64,000 nucleotides of DNA. Source: Halocaridina rubra. Lineage: Eukaryota; Arthropoda; Malacostraca; Decapoda; Atyidae. Positions 51,190 through 63,203 of the stretch are shown here, piece by piece; the stretch's first letter is position 1, and each line of letters begins with the position of its first letter. Where the stretch lies: assembly GCA_037179515.1 (NCBI GenBank), contig JAXCGZ010003831.1, forward strand, positions 20,001 through 84,000, given 5' to 3'. The notes under the pieces are model-generated. The model saw only the letters and a list, made by a program, of their open reading frames with translations, had not been told where the DNA came from and searched no databases. The translations under genes and the position numbers were made by a program.

Positions 51190-53640
51190 TAGACAGATAT
51201 TACAAAAACTGTAGCAAACTAGAAATGAGGCTTGTTAATCTAGAAGCAAATGCTACCGGGTTTGAGGAAGAGCTTAATACATTATGTTTTGATAACAGGA
51301 CCAGTTATTCAGTTTTGGTCAGGAAGGAGGCTGTACCAATACTAATGGACATTATGAAAGGGAAAGTTGAACAGCTTCTAAAAAGAAAGGTTGAAGATTA
51401 TATGAAACTGAAGGAAGAAATTAGAGAGAAACGAGAAGAAAAACTTGATGAACTCATAGATGAGGATGCACAAAGAAGCAATATCATATTTTATGGTGTC
51501 CCAGAAAGTAATGCGAAAGAAGGATCAAGTCAACGGAAGGATGACCTGAGACTTACCGAGAAATTACTTAAAGAAACTCTTGGAATTGAAATACTGTATG
51601 ACAAAACTAACGAGAAAAAAGTGATTAAGTTGGGTAAGATGGAAAACAAAGAAGAGAGGCCTAGACCACTGCTTGCTGGGTTTGATTTATCAAGTACTAA
51701 GCTACAAGTCTTGATGCAAACCAAGACATTGAAGGAAAAGAAGATTATAAAGGTATATTTTTGCAACATGACCTCACAAGTGCACAGAGGGAAAACCTGA
51801 AAAGACTGGTGTCAGAGGCTAAAGAAAGTGTACTAACTGATGAGTCGGCAGATAAGATGCCCGTCGGGAAACATTGTAGAGAAAAAATCAGAAAGTTTAT
51901 AGGTAGATTATACGCAAAATCCATTAGCAATGGTTGTGAACAGAAATAGGGTGTTTAACAAAAGAAAAAATTTCTCTTGTTGGTATACAAATGCACATAC
52001 ATTGATAAACAAAATAGAGTTGAGGTGAGAGTTAATCAAGTAGAGGTTATTGCAGACTTAGTAATGATTAATAAAGTTAATCAAAAAACCTAAAGTACAG
52101 AGTGACAGAAACAGAAATTAAAAAAAGCAGATACGATAGGCTCTCAAATATTGATAATGGTGAAGGCAGAGGGATAATAATTTACACCAGAACCAATCTG
52201 AGAGCTACAGATGTCGAAGTTCAGAACAAATTTCCAGGAATCATTATGGGTTGAATTAATCTTAGAAGAGGTTGATGAGCTTCTCATTGGATGCACATAA
52301 CGTAGTCCGAGTAGTAAACCAGTAACAATTTACAGGTAAGGGAAGAACTATCTGATGTTCTGGCTGACATGTATAACAAATCACTTGTGGAAGGAAACCT
52401 TCCTTTGGATTAGATGACTGCCAACGTGAGTGCAATATTTAAGAAAGGCGATAAAGCTGAAACCTGTAATTATCGCCCAGTGAACTTGACTAGATCATGG
52501 AAACAACTCTACATGAATATTTAATGAAGCATGTGATAAAGCATCGGCTTATAACCAACAAACAATTTGGTTTCATATCAGCTAGGTCAGCTGTCCTCCA
52601 ATGCTACAGGTGATGGATGAATGGGTCAGAACCATTGACGAAGGGAAGGTTATGGATGTAATTTATATGGACTTCCAAAAAGCATTTGATAAGGTACCTC
52701 ACTGGTGACTTCTGCAGATATTGATTGGCTATGATATCATAGGAGGTATGTATAACTGGATCGCGAACTGCTTAACCGAGAGGAAACAATGAGTTCATAT
52801 CAAAGTTACATATTCGGATTGGGCAGAGGTTTCTAGTGGGGTTTCACAAGGCAGTGTGTTGAGAGCAGCCATCTTTGTTCTGTTTATAAATGATCTTCCT
52901 ACAAGTGTGAATTCAAATATCTACTTATTCACAGACGACACTAAATTTTTAGAAGGATTGAGAATCAACAAGATCAGGTGATAATCTCCTTTTTCTCACA
53001 GACAAATGAAAATATCTTAAGATAAGTAGTAGTTGCAGGGCACCAGAGGATACTGAATATTAAATTGAAAAACAGAGCTGAAAGAGTTGAAATTATAAAA
53101 GTTACTCAAGAGAAGGATCTAGGAATAAAATCTGATAGCCTCTTAATATTTGAAGCTCGTATACATGAAAAAGTGAATAAAGCTAATTAGATTATGGGTA
53201 TGAGACGGACGTTTATAACTCTGGATATTCCAACATTTAGATGCCTTTTTAAGACGATGGTCAGATCACACTTGGAATATGCCCAGTCAGTATGGTCTCC
53301 TTATTAAAAGAAAGTTACTCAGTCAGTAGAAAATCTATTATTATAACCCTCAAACAAATACCAGGACTAAAGAATTTTACTTACCCAGAAAGATTGTGAG
53401 TATTAGAGATACCAACGCTGGTAATTACATGAAACTATCCAAAGAAAGAAGCAGAACCAAGAGATGACAGGTATTTTAACTCAAGAGTTGTACATATATG
53501 GAATAATTTACCCAACGAGGTAATAGAGGCAGCAAGTATGGTGCTCTTGAGATACAGCTAGACAAATATTTGGATCACCAACCCATTAAATATAATTTTG
53601 AGGGAAAGATTGTGACCACCCTAGACCACCACCATATCAG
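51190..53640 (+). mobile_element. CR1-like LINE (family C) with ORF1 and ORF2 remnants
   Basis: Nearly full-length layout. ORF1 lies at 51195-51950. ORF2 starts near 51975 with SCWYTNAHTLINKIELR. The endonuclease piece contains NFQESLWVELILEEVDEL-like sequence. RT pieces are MTANVSAIFKKGDKAETCNY (52405-52465), VIYMDFQKAFDKVPH (near 52660-52700), the GVSQGSVL motif and FTDDTKF (near 52930). The C-terminal region is NRAERVEIIKVTQEKDLGIK to VRSHLEYAQSVWSPY. Many stops and frameshifts make it inactive. The middle of the endonuclease is deleted. Confidence 0.8.
51225..51800 (+). pseudogene. CR1-like LINE ORF1 protein remnant
   Basis: A 191-codon open stretch. It has a coiled-coil-prone, Lys/Glu-rich N-terminal half (KGKVEQLLKRKVEDYMKLKE, REKREEKLDELIDEDAQ). 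An RNA-binding-like start follows (RSNIIFYGVPESNAKEGSSQ) and the later IKLGKMENKEERPRPLLAGF. This is the usual ORF1p layout of CR1-type LINEs (RNA chaperone, established for the family). A frameshift near 51765 moves the end into another frame (HDLTSAQRENLKRLVSEAKE, to 51947). Confidence 0.75.
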
Positions 53641-53689
53641 TGTGAGCATTAATGAAGCTGTAGACTTGGACCCAAGAGGTCTAACCGAC

Positions 53690-53870
53690 CTGCGTCCAGT
53701 ACTGCCATAAGGTCATTGGTTTGAGACTCATCACGGTCAGAGGTTAGAAAGGGCATTCACTCAGGTTACTGGTCACACTTCTGAAACCAGAGTTCTTTGA
53801 AAAGTAATACCGTCTTAATCCTTACTAGAAAAAGGAGTCTGTGATGTAAAATGGGATCATGTTATGAGGT
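53690..53870 (+). mobile_element. SINE family S1, decayed head
   Basis: CATTGGTTTGAGACTCATCA marks the B-box region; the body GAGGTTAGAAAGGGCATTCACTC to AGGAGTCTGTGATGTAAAAT follows. It is the same family as 14925-15127 and 29470-29685. Confidence 0.65.
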
Positions 53871-53920
53871 TGCTCATAGGGGTTCAGAAATTATTTAGAT
53901 TGTCTCTAAAAGGTATAAAG

Positions 53921-54234
53921 ACACTCCCCTACTTACGAACAAGTTAGGTTCCAGAAGTCCGTTCGCAAGCAGCAGTGCTGATAAGTTTAGGTAAAATTAA
54001 AAAAAAATTACTGTCCAGTATATACATATGCAGTACTGTATAGTACCTAAGCTAAGGACACTTAACTACTACATAAAACATGAAGTATGCTGTATTAATG
54101 AATTTTAATACAGTAATAATAATGTAATAGTACAGTACAGTAATACATTAATACATGAGTAAATAATGGGTAGGTTTTCGTTCATTTCTGTGAATGTTCG
54201 TAACTCGTTGTTCTTAAGTAGGAGAGCACCTGTA
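53921..54234. mobile_element. MITE-like element with terminal inverted repeats
   Basis: The left end ACACTCCCCTACTTACGAAC and the right end GTTCTTAAGTAGGAGAGCAC are inverted relatives of about 30 bases. The interior is AT-rich, with CATATGCAGTACTGTATAGT. A longer relative lies at 41152-41828. There is no coding capacity. Confidence 0.6.
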
Positions 54235-54542
54235 TTCAACTTGCCTCTTTTTGACTGAAGTCATGTCTTTGAACAAATTAACAACGTAAAGCAAGGTATA
54301 ACTGAATAGTCATAATTTTAGCCATGGTCATACATGGGTGTCGCTCTCTCCCACCCCCCTTTGTACAATCGCATCAATACACCTTAATTAAGAAAAAATT
54401 TTAAATATGCATTCAGGGTAGCATTTAATATTGGTGTACTTATTTACCATATTTCCTTTTACATGCCATTGATAATATCAGGATAGTATACACTTATTTT
54501 CAGTAATGAACCCTTTTATTTTATAATATTTTATTTGAGATG

Positions 54543-54662
54543 TTGGATCAAGTATAGATAACAACTCCCTGTACATTAAATAACCCTGTTACTTGTCTGG
54601 TTAACCCAACACGTTTCTGGGTTATTTAATGTATTGGGAGTTGTTATCTTTAATTGATCTAG
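54543..54662. repeat. Inverted repeat with about 44-base arms
   Basis: The arm AGATAACAACTCCC plus TACATTAAATAACCC (54543-54586) and its complement GGGTTATTTAATGTATTGGG to ATCT (54617-54660) flank a 30-base loop. About 39 of 44 positions pair. Confidence 0.75.
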
Positions 54663-56816
54663 AGATGTTCTCACCATAAAGCATGAATGGAAAAAAGGTG
54701 GACTGTGTAAATGAAATGACATGTTTTCTAGAAATAGTTTATTATTATACTAGATTTACAAAATTCAAGGTTTTAATGGTAATACATTTCTAGAAATATT
54801 ATTAATTATATTAATTATTATCAGTATTATTACTTCTTTCTCTCACTTAAGAAACACAAACACTAACTTCACCAGCTAAGAAATTCATTCAGACCACATT
54901 CATTTGTTCACTCAAAACCAACATGATAGTTTAGTCGTAAAAGAAATAATAGTAATAACCATAGCAAGAGTGTCTGTTTATAAAGCTTACTTAAAAATTG
55001 AGAATAATAGGAGAATGGCCCCACAGATTAGTATTAAGAGTTACAAGTCAATACATTCAGCATGGGAGACATTATCAATGCAGGTACAGAATTCTTCCAT
55101 TCATCATTCTAAGCAAAACCTTATTCATAGGAGGAACTTACTGGACCAAGAGGAGACCTCAGTCTCTTCATGTTCAAAAGACACTTTAAGGCCAAAGACT
55201 TTAGCACGCGATCACTGAGATACGGCGCTATTTTCAACACGCTCCACAGGCGAAGGAAAATACTAAACCCTTTGTTTTTAAACCCTTCATAAATTTGGAA
55301 TGAACGTTCCAGTCACAAAAATATGCATCTCAGTATATTACATTGCAATGCATGTCTAAACATATCTTGGCAACGCGTTGGTAAAGTAGTGCTCGTTCAT
55401 TTGTTTAGGAAGGCCAGTTTTTCTAAACACGGTATGAAAAACCTATTAAAAATTTTACGCAAACAAAGACAGGCTTATAAACGGGAGATAATTCCATATA
55501 TTATAATTGTACAGTAGTATAAATAAGACTGAACTGATGTCATAACATTGTACCCATAATATATAGTCCAAGGTATTGTCATTGCCTCCCACTCAACAGA
55601 AAGACTTAATCTACAGTTAGTAAAGAATATGAACCAAGTTGACTACATTTCAAATAAAATGACAACAGGTCATAATATAATAAAAGGAAAACAAAGTACA
55701 ATATCAAAGAACAAAAATTTCACCATGTGATTCTCTTGTGTGCAAAATAACGAAGTGAAACTCGAAGGAATAAACAAATGTTTTCTCCTACACTTAATTT
55801 TTTTTCACATTTATTTTTTAGTGAAAGAAACTTGTAATCTGAGGCAGAAAATGCAAATAACGGTTTCTTTCTGAAACTAAGGTTGAATATCATAAATTCT
55901 TACCATCACACACTTTCACCGACATGAAAGGAGAGGGTAACATTTACTGTTGATATTTATTTCCCTCTCATTCACGTTCTGAGTAAAGTTGATTTATGCA
56001 TGTACCATGCCTCACTTCATGTGAATGTGATCATCTATCCAGTTTCTGAAGAGGAGGACTCGCGTATAAAAAAGGATCACTGTCCATTTGTTTCATATGC
56101 AAGCTATAAACTTATTAGCTAAGAAGTTTCAACTTCACTTCTTTAGTTTTACTGGCCTGCACAGAAATTACCAGTTAAACTTGGCAGAACAGGAAGATTA
56201 AAAATACTTAAAAAAAAAAAAAAAAAGTTAAGGTGTATCACTTGTGTACCAGATGAAAGTTCCTTTCATACTAATAAAAAAAAAAAAATACAGGCAGTTT
56301 ACAGAGGTTAGATAACCATGGGAGATACAATGTTTACAACTGTATGACAGAAAAGGAGAATATTTGATAAAGAGGACTGTAAACACGATACACCAACATA
56401 ACCTCTCTCTACTTTTATTAGTAGATGTTACACAAAGCCAGGTTACCATGTGGCTTAAAAGACTGAAATGAGCAAGAGTATATAAGCACACACTGTGGAC
56501 CTACAAGGAACATGATGTACTCCTATATCTATTCCTACATAACAACCAAAATAAAATACTGAATGGGAAGGGGAGAACCATTTGAAATAAGAAAAAAAAA
56601 TCGAGACATTATCCAAGTTAATTTAGGCATAGAACTGCATTAAATTTAAGACCAAAGGACTTCATTTCAGTAGGCAAAAAGTGTCCCAATGCTTCATTAT
56701 ATTTTTCCCCCAACTTTAGCCTGGTAAGATCACCATATACAAATGCCAAAAGATAGCTTTAGTTATGATTCTTCGACTTGGCATGGTTATTTAAAGCTAA
56801 ATAGTATCTATGAAAA

Positions 56817-56820
<4 letters not shown>
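54663..56820. other. Non-coding region, no gene recognised
   Basis: The longest open frames (104 and 64 codons at 54904-55218 and 55323-55517) have no motif, splice-site support or repeat homology. Poly(A) runs occur at 56212-56226 and 56277-56288. Confidence 0.4.

Positions 56821-56821
<1 letters not shown>

Positions 56822-56888
<67 letters not shown>
56822..56888. repeat. (TA)n microsatellite
   Basis: A TA tract of about 67 bases, the only large dinucleotide tract in the last 20 kb. Confidence 0.97.
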
Positions 56889-56891
<3 letters not shown>

Positions 56892-57367
56892 TATATTAAA
56901 GAAAATAGTACAAAAAACAAGTTTACATTACATTACACCAAACCTATATCATACCCACTCACAACAGAGACGGATTAAGTGAAAATATTTCCATATAAAA
57001 AAAAAAAAAAGGATGGGTGTTAAATAATTACAGACATATTTTTATCAATTAAACTATGGTTATGTAAGCCCTGCTTTATATGTGATTAGATGTCCAGTGT
57101 ATTTAAAAGACTGGTTAAAACAACGTTGAAAAAACAGAAGGAACACAGTTTGTTTTTCTAAGGACAGTGTTCAGTGTCACTACTATGTTAAATAACTAGT
57201 AATAACTGTATGAAGTAAGAGGTAATTAATATCAATAAAAATATACTGCATGCAAGAGAAAAAGCACAGCATATTTTAAGCTATTGACATAAATAAGAGT
57301 ATGGCAGCTCATCAGCTTTCTGTAAGTCCCAATAACCAATGTATGTAAAGGTACTTGCTACTTTTAC

Positions 57368-57662
57368 AGTAACCAATATTTTAAAGGGTAACGTAACCAA
57401 ATATTGGCTCAGTAAATTATATTTTAAAGGGTAAGATAACCAAAACTGGCTTGGTAAATATTTTAAAGGGTAATATAATCAAAACTGGCTCAGTAAATGA
57501 TATTTCAAAAGGGAAGATAACCAAAACTGACTCGGTAAATGATATTTTAAAGGGGAAGATAATCAAAACTGGCTCAGAAAACATCTTAAAGAGTAAGACA
57601 ACCAAAATTGGCTTACTAACCGATATTTTAAAGGTTAAGATATACAAAATTGGCTCAGTCTC
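57368..57662. repeat. 42-base minisatellite, about seven units
   Basis: Units resemble AATGATATTTTAAAGGGGAA, GATAATCAAAACTGGCTCAG, with spacing mostly 42 (some 36-45). Because 42 is a multiple of three, both strands stay open for more than 75 codons; the forward reading is repeats of NDILKGKIIKTGSV. I treat this as a non-coding tandem repeat. Confidence 0.7.
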
Positions 57663-59622
57663 ATCTACAAAAGGAGGAAGTTTTCCTTAAGTAACACTGA
57701 GCACAAACATGAGAATTAATTTTAAACATCTTGAAATATGTGATTTACAAAGTAAAAAAAATTAAATATGAGACCTGTGAGCGGATAAAAGTTTCTGTTG
57801 TTTATTCTTATGCTAAAAACTGTACAAGATGATGTACAATTTACCCGAGATACTGTACAAGTGTGGTAAACATAAATATGTTTGCAATTTTATGCCAGAT
57901 GAGAATGGTTAGAGATTTCAAAGTCTTAATTTATAATAAGACTACCAGCAAAATATTATTATCAATCAAGGTATACATGTACAATGTATAACAGGTAATA
58001 ATGAATGGCAAGTCATGGATGGTATAAAAACATATTCCTTGTAAAACATACAAAATGTAACGCATTTTAACCCAACTATAAAATGTTGTCTATCCCAGTA
58101 CACTGCATATTTAACAAATATATGTCTGAACATAGATAGTTTAACTTACATTCAAAGCAAAAATCCAATAATTATGATATAAACTGTTTACACTAGAATA
58201 AGGCAATAATTCTGAAGAGGAATTGTGTCTTATAAATATATTGTACTGACTTTTTCTAGTCTCTGCAGTAATTTCATCTCGCCAAAACCACGTTTATGCA
58301 TAAAAGAAAACCTAGCTACTGAAATGGTGAGTAACATTCTTTATAAAAATTAATAAGAATTGTCATCAGTTTGATTTTGTCTTCTACATAAAGTGTGCAT
58401 AAGTGTGACTCAGAACTTGCACTTAAAGAAAAGGAAACAAGTTTATTTAATTTCTTCCTGATGCAATTTCATCCTCTTTTTCTGGCCACCCTGCTCATTC
58501 TAGAGGAAGAAAACAACAAGAACTAAAATTGGGGAGTTAATATTACAGAACAACAATATATATATATAGACGACCCTCAACATACGTAGACTTCTGTTTA
58601 TAGAATGCATAGGATCAAAGAGAAGTAACACTCAAGTGTTGAAATACATAAAAAAGTAGCTATCTATTTATATGTCAAGTTTTATTGTTTTTATATATGC
58701 CTGTATTTAATGTTTCTTCTTTAATATTAACTTATTTTTATTACTGTTTCATCCTCGCTAGTATAAAACAGGATATAATCTGATGCACACTTCAACTTCG
58801 CTGAACCTTCAGGAAACATATGTCAGTTTGGGCCTGTCTGTACATGCTGAGGAACTTTGCGTAGCATCCACACAACCTACATCTTCCGCATAAAAACTAT
58901 ATAATTCATATACGAAAAACACAGTATACAGTTTTCTGAACACTCAAACAACCATTATGCAGAAACTTAATCATGTTGTGAAGTTGTTTGTGCAATTCCA
59001 TGGCTACAAGACAAAGCAATCAAAAGCACTAACTTCTGACAGGGTCGCCCATGGAGGCAAAGTCAAAGATGGGATCCCACACTAAGAATGATCAACAGTA
59101 GACCACGTGGAGGAAGTTACTTCTAGCTCAACAGCTGCGAAGACAGATCAAGTCTGCAACAGCTCCGACTGTCTTGTTTCCCTTGCCATTAAAATGAGCT
59201 CCTTGAATTGTGAATTATGGCAAGAATCTTGGGAGTGCAACCAAGTGCACATTAATCACACACACAACCTCTGCAAGCGAAGGACCATCATCCTCTTATC
59301 TCATATAGAAATAAAATCCTTTGATTTTCATATCTATATTCTATTGCAGTTCAACTATCATAAAAGTTCGAAGAAATAGATAGCAAACAGACTCCATCTC
59401 CTGTAAATAGCGTTATTCAGTTATGTATTCCTTTCATCATTATATCTACAGTATTTACCTTCCATATAGAGCGATAAAGAAAATCAAGTTTTTAATATAA
59501 TGGTTACTTTTGAACAATTACCAAAATTATTAAAAACATATGAAATAATATTTGGTATATTAGCCAAGGTTAATTTCTTTCACAGTTACCTACTCAATAC
59601 GGAGAGTAAACTGCAATTGCTG

Positions 59623-59653
<31 letters not shown>

Positions 59654-60711
59654 CTGTTGGAACACATCAATTAGATCTGCATAGTGACAAGAGCTTCCAC
59701 ATTATAAATGACTGCTAATGCAACACAATTATCTATTTTGGATGGGTCTTATTCTACAGTATACCTGAGGCAAATAGTAAGTCATATTTAATAAAGAAGT
59801 AAATACTTCTTCATTCCCACGTCTTTGCGGGTCTGCATTTCTGATCAGTCGTCTTCACTCACATCGGGTCATCCATTCACCTCCAGTCAAGCCCTTCTCC
59901 CTAAAATCATCCCCTCATCTATCCATCCATTTCTATCTTGTCTGCCTCTGCCTCACCTTCTGCTAGTCTCTGGTTCAATCACTCTCCTACATACATGCTT
60001 CTTGTCTCACCTGGTGACATGTTCAATCATAGTATTTAATCTTCTTTCCCTTACATTCTTTAAAATTTCTCCTACCTTTGCTGTCCCTCTAACTCTTTCA
60101 TTTATGATTCTATTCAGTAAACTCCTGGTAGAGCATATTCAACTTTAAAAAGAAATGGGAACAATATGGCCTTGAATATTTAATATAACGAGCTGCCAAA
60201 TACCTCTTTTTAACTGGCCTCTATAATGTGGAGGGATGATAACATTGTAACTCATTATTTTTCTTAATATTTCATTAAAGGTCATCATACAATATAGTAA
60301 CACCAACGTAACGCTGACGGAGATGGAAAAGGACATAATGTTTGATTGACGCTAATTTCAACTTTAGACAGAAAAATAAAATTAAATTGAAACTAATTCT
60401 CAGCTGTGATATTCACATCCGAATATAAAAGACTATCAAAATCCTGAGATTAAACTACATATGAAATATGTCATTTGCAAAAAGTTTAATTAGAAATATT
60501 ACTATGGATTCTAATTATGAAGGTAACAAGAGAAAATGGCAAGTATTTTACAATCTTTATCTAAAACACCCCACTACTGGCAGACAAACACAGCTTTCTG
60601 TCACATCTGGGAAAGTATTTTATTTTTCATTCATTTTTTTTTAATATACGAAGCAAGTCCTTTGAGATGGCTGCGAATATATGCTCCCCATAAATTCCTC
60701 GTTTGTCATAA
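57663..60711. other. Non-coding region, no gene recognised
   Basis: No open frame above 107 codons. A poly(A) run lies at 59625-59652. The frame at 59107-59379 starts well but has no family match that I recognise. On the minus strand this could be the distal flank or 3' side of the Rheb gene. Confidence 0.4.
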
Positions 60712-60875
60712 GGAGACCACAGTAGCTCAGTTGTAGAGTATTCGAATCAGGAAGCGACTACGGGTTCAATCGTACCGTGGGGGATTGGAAAGGGCTTCCA
60801 GCCATAATTCCTCATGCTACAATATTTCCGTGTCCACCCCCATTTGAATGGGGTGTAACAGAGTTTAAAAAAAAG
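60712..60875 (+). mobile_element. tRNA-derived SINE (family S3)
   Basis: CAGTAGCTCAGTTGTAGAGT (A box) and GACTACGGGTTCAATCGTAC (B box) sit at tRNA spacing, followed by a CACCCCCATTTGAATGGGGT hairpin and an A-rich end. No second copy is in the window. The 3' part cannot close a cloverleaf acceptor stem, so it is not a tRNA gene. Confidence 0.6.
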
Positions 60876-62584
60876 GCACATCATAAGCTTCAAATTTAAG
60901 AGAAATGAGACCAGGGAGCTGACAATCCCTCCCACCCTGATTTTCTTTTTCTACTAAATAACAGGTTGATGAGGCTGGGCAGAGTAGGTTGAAACCTTCC
61001 TACCTATATTTTTTACTATGATTGTGGCAACCCTGTTGGATTCAGCTGCATACGACATCCAATTTAAGAAAAAAATTCCTAAATTAAGGAGACACATTTT
61101 AAACTTGTAGGTAATTTTACAGTATCATTTATTGGTGATATAAAGGTGAACCTTATTTAAGAATAAACAAATACTTTAACACTGCAATTTCCAAGACAGC
61201 TAAGGCTGCATTAAGTGTTAGAATACGTGATTTATGGGCCCGATTATAAACCTTCCAAACAATATAAAGTGGGCATTGCAATTTCTACCAAGTATAATTT
61301 TGGTACTTGTGCATATCATAGTGAAAAACTTATGAAAGCTGTAAAACCTTTCATAAATATGTAACCAGAGGCATTAAAATTCAATCTAAGAAAATTAGAT
61401 TTCAATTAATATTAATATTATCAGGCTTTGAACACTTTCAAAAGTTACATTCCTTGAACAATGTTCAAAACAATAATACAATTATCAAACCTAACAGGCC
61501 AATTGATAAAGTCATAAACAGTAGTTTAATGGTCTTTACACATGGCATTCATTTACCTCAATTTTTCACAATAACATACAAAAAATATATTATCATACAC
61601 CTATGAAGAGAAGTAAAGAAAAGAATATTTTATTAAAACAGTACGTCATGTCTTCAAATAGAAAATTGTCCTCTCCTTGAAATGCTAAATTAAAAACAGT
61701 GCCCCCAAAGGAAACGTAAACAGCTGGAATAATTAGGTCTTCTTTTCATCACTCATGTCAAGATTTTTGTTCTTGCCAGAATGTCAGAATATATGTTTCA
61801 ACCTCCAAGCAAGGATTATCTCTTTCCCACTCTCAATCTAAAATCTTCCGCTCTATTCCCTTATATAATTCTCTCTTGATTGGAGATAACAACCGCAAAG
61901 GTTATGGTAATCTTCAGCATAATCAAGCAACAACAAAAATGTTTTACCATCTCTGCTATAATTTAAAGTGGACAGGTATTCCATTAAGATGGGAATTCTA
62001 TACCACTTCTAAGCTTATCAAACCACTGATCATAATGTTTCAGGGTCAATTTTATCCCTTATGTTCTATCAGCTTCTTATGGAAATTCAGAATTCTCTTT
62101 TATCCATTTCCAAGCATGTGCTTCTCTTCATTTTATTTTATTCATATATTTAGCTTTTGGGACTTCAAGACATATGAGACACAAAAAGTAAACTGAGATT
62201 AGGCATTGCAAATGACTTTCAAAGGGAGTAAGTATGTAAGAGAAGTATATACTAAAAAAAAAAAAAAAAAAAAAATCTGGCTTGAAAATTCTGCAAAAAA
62301 CACAGATATTCCTTGGAATCGAACTCGTTGAAAAAAAAAGCAAATTTTCCCTAATGTTTACATTTTCCTAGGTGGTCCTATTCATACTCTGGACAGTTCT
62401 TCCACACCACTGTTGAGAATCTGAAGTACCTTGCATCCTTATACACTATTAAACACACTCTTCCTCCCCTTGTTAACTGATGAAAAAAAAAAAAAAGCTT
62501 TATAATTTAATGGACCTCATAATCCGAATCGTAGCGTATGTGAATAATGCCTATTTCTGAATCGGTCCTATGCCAACGAAGACC
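60876..62584 (-). other. Probable 3' UTR and flank of Rheb; otherwise non-coding
   Basis: Read on the minus strand, the Rheb stop at 62585 is followed by AT-rich sequence. Two overlapping AATAAA signals (TTTATT on the plus strand at 62132-62142) lie about 450 bases downstream, a plausible polyadenylation point. A poly(A) run on the plus strand is at 62255-62274. No open frame of interest is present. Confidence 0.45.
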
Positions 62585-62674
62585 TCATGAGATGGAGCAC
62601 TTCCCTTCGGGACTAATATTCCCATCAGCTTTCTCTATTTCTAGAATAACTTTTGTGAATATGTCGCTTACGGC
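62585..62674 (-). CDS. Rheb: Rheb GTPase, last coding exon with CaaX box
   Basis: On the minus strand a strong acceptor (CTTTTTCTTTTCAG) is followed by 29 codons and TGA. The protein reads AVSDIFTKVILEIEKADGNI, SPEGKCSIS. This fits the C-terminal helix of Rheb, with the A-V-x-D-x-F-x-x-x-I-L-E-x-E-K spacing typical of the family. The tail ends in a farnesylation CaaX motif, here CSIS. Rheb is a membrane-tethered small GTPase of endomembranes that activates TORC1 kinase when GTP-bound. The preceding exons with the G-box motifs are not in this window (they would lie beyond 64000 on the plus-strand coordinate). The exon is phase 0 at its start as read. Confidence 0.8.
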   Translation of the reverse strand, partial: AVSDIFTKVILEIEKADGNISPEGKCSIS

Positions 62675-62724
62675 CTGAAAAGAAAAAGGTTAACATTACT
62701 GCAGGTTAATTGTAGCCAAAAAGT

Positions 62725-63203
62725 CCAAAAAGTATTCTTCCCAAGAACCTTCTAAGGGAAAAGAAGCATTTTGGTTTTACTGCTTAAAGATTAATTCTTG
62801 CCTCTTTTAGAGAAATTCTCCTATACTGCTAACTTATACCAGCTCAAAAGTATTCTTCCAAAGAACCTTCTAAGAGAAAAGAAGCATTTTGGTTTTACTG
62901 CTTAAAGATTAATTCTTGCCTCTTTTAGAGAAATTCTCCTATACTGCTAACTTATACCAGCTCAAAAGTATTCTTCCAAAGAACCTTCTAAGGGAAAAGA
63001 AGCATTTTGGTTTTACTGCTTAAAGATTCATTCTTGCCTCTTTTAGAGAAATTCTCCTATACTGCTAACTTATACCAGCTCAAAAGTATTCTTCCAAAGA
63101 ACCTTCTAAGGGAAAAGAAGCATTTTGGTTTTACTGCTTAAAGATTAATTCTTGCCTCTTTTAGAGAAATTCTCCTATACTGCTAACTTATACCAGCTCA
63201 AAA
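62725..63203. repeat. Four tandem copies of a 118-base unit in the Rheb intron
   Basis: AGTATTCTTCC recurs at 62731, 62849, 62967 and 63085, an exact 118-base period. The unit contains AAGAACCTTCTAAGGGAAAA, TTGGTTTTACTGCTTAAAGA and CTCCTATACTGCTAACTTAT. Copies differ at only a few bases (for example TTAATTC versus TTCATTC). It starts about 50 bases on the intron side of the Rheb acceptor. Confidence 0.93.

Noticed and set aside
54904..55218. 104-codon open frame
   Set aside because: No motif, no splice support and no biased composition; within chance expectation for this region.
59107..59379. 90-codon open frame starting with a Ser/Thr-rich segment
   Set aside because: No homology recognised, AT-rich C-terminal half and no nearby splice or promoter signals that I can support.
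60720..60775. Possible tRNA gene (TAGCTCAGTTG...GGGTTCAATC)
   Set aside because: It continues into a repeat body, has no matching acceptor arm and lacks a convincing anticodon arm; called a SINE.
62725..63203. CRISPR-like array
   Set aside because: The repeats are contiguous 118-base units without unique spacers, in a eukaryotic intron.
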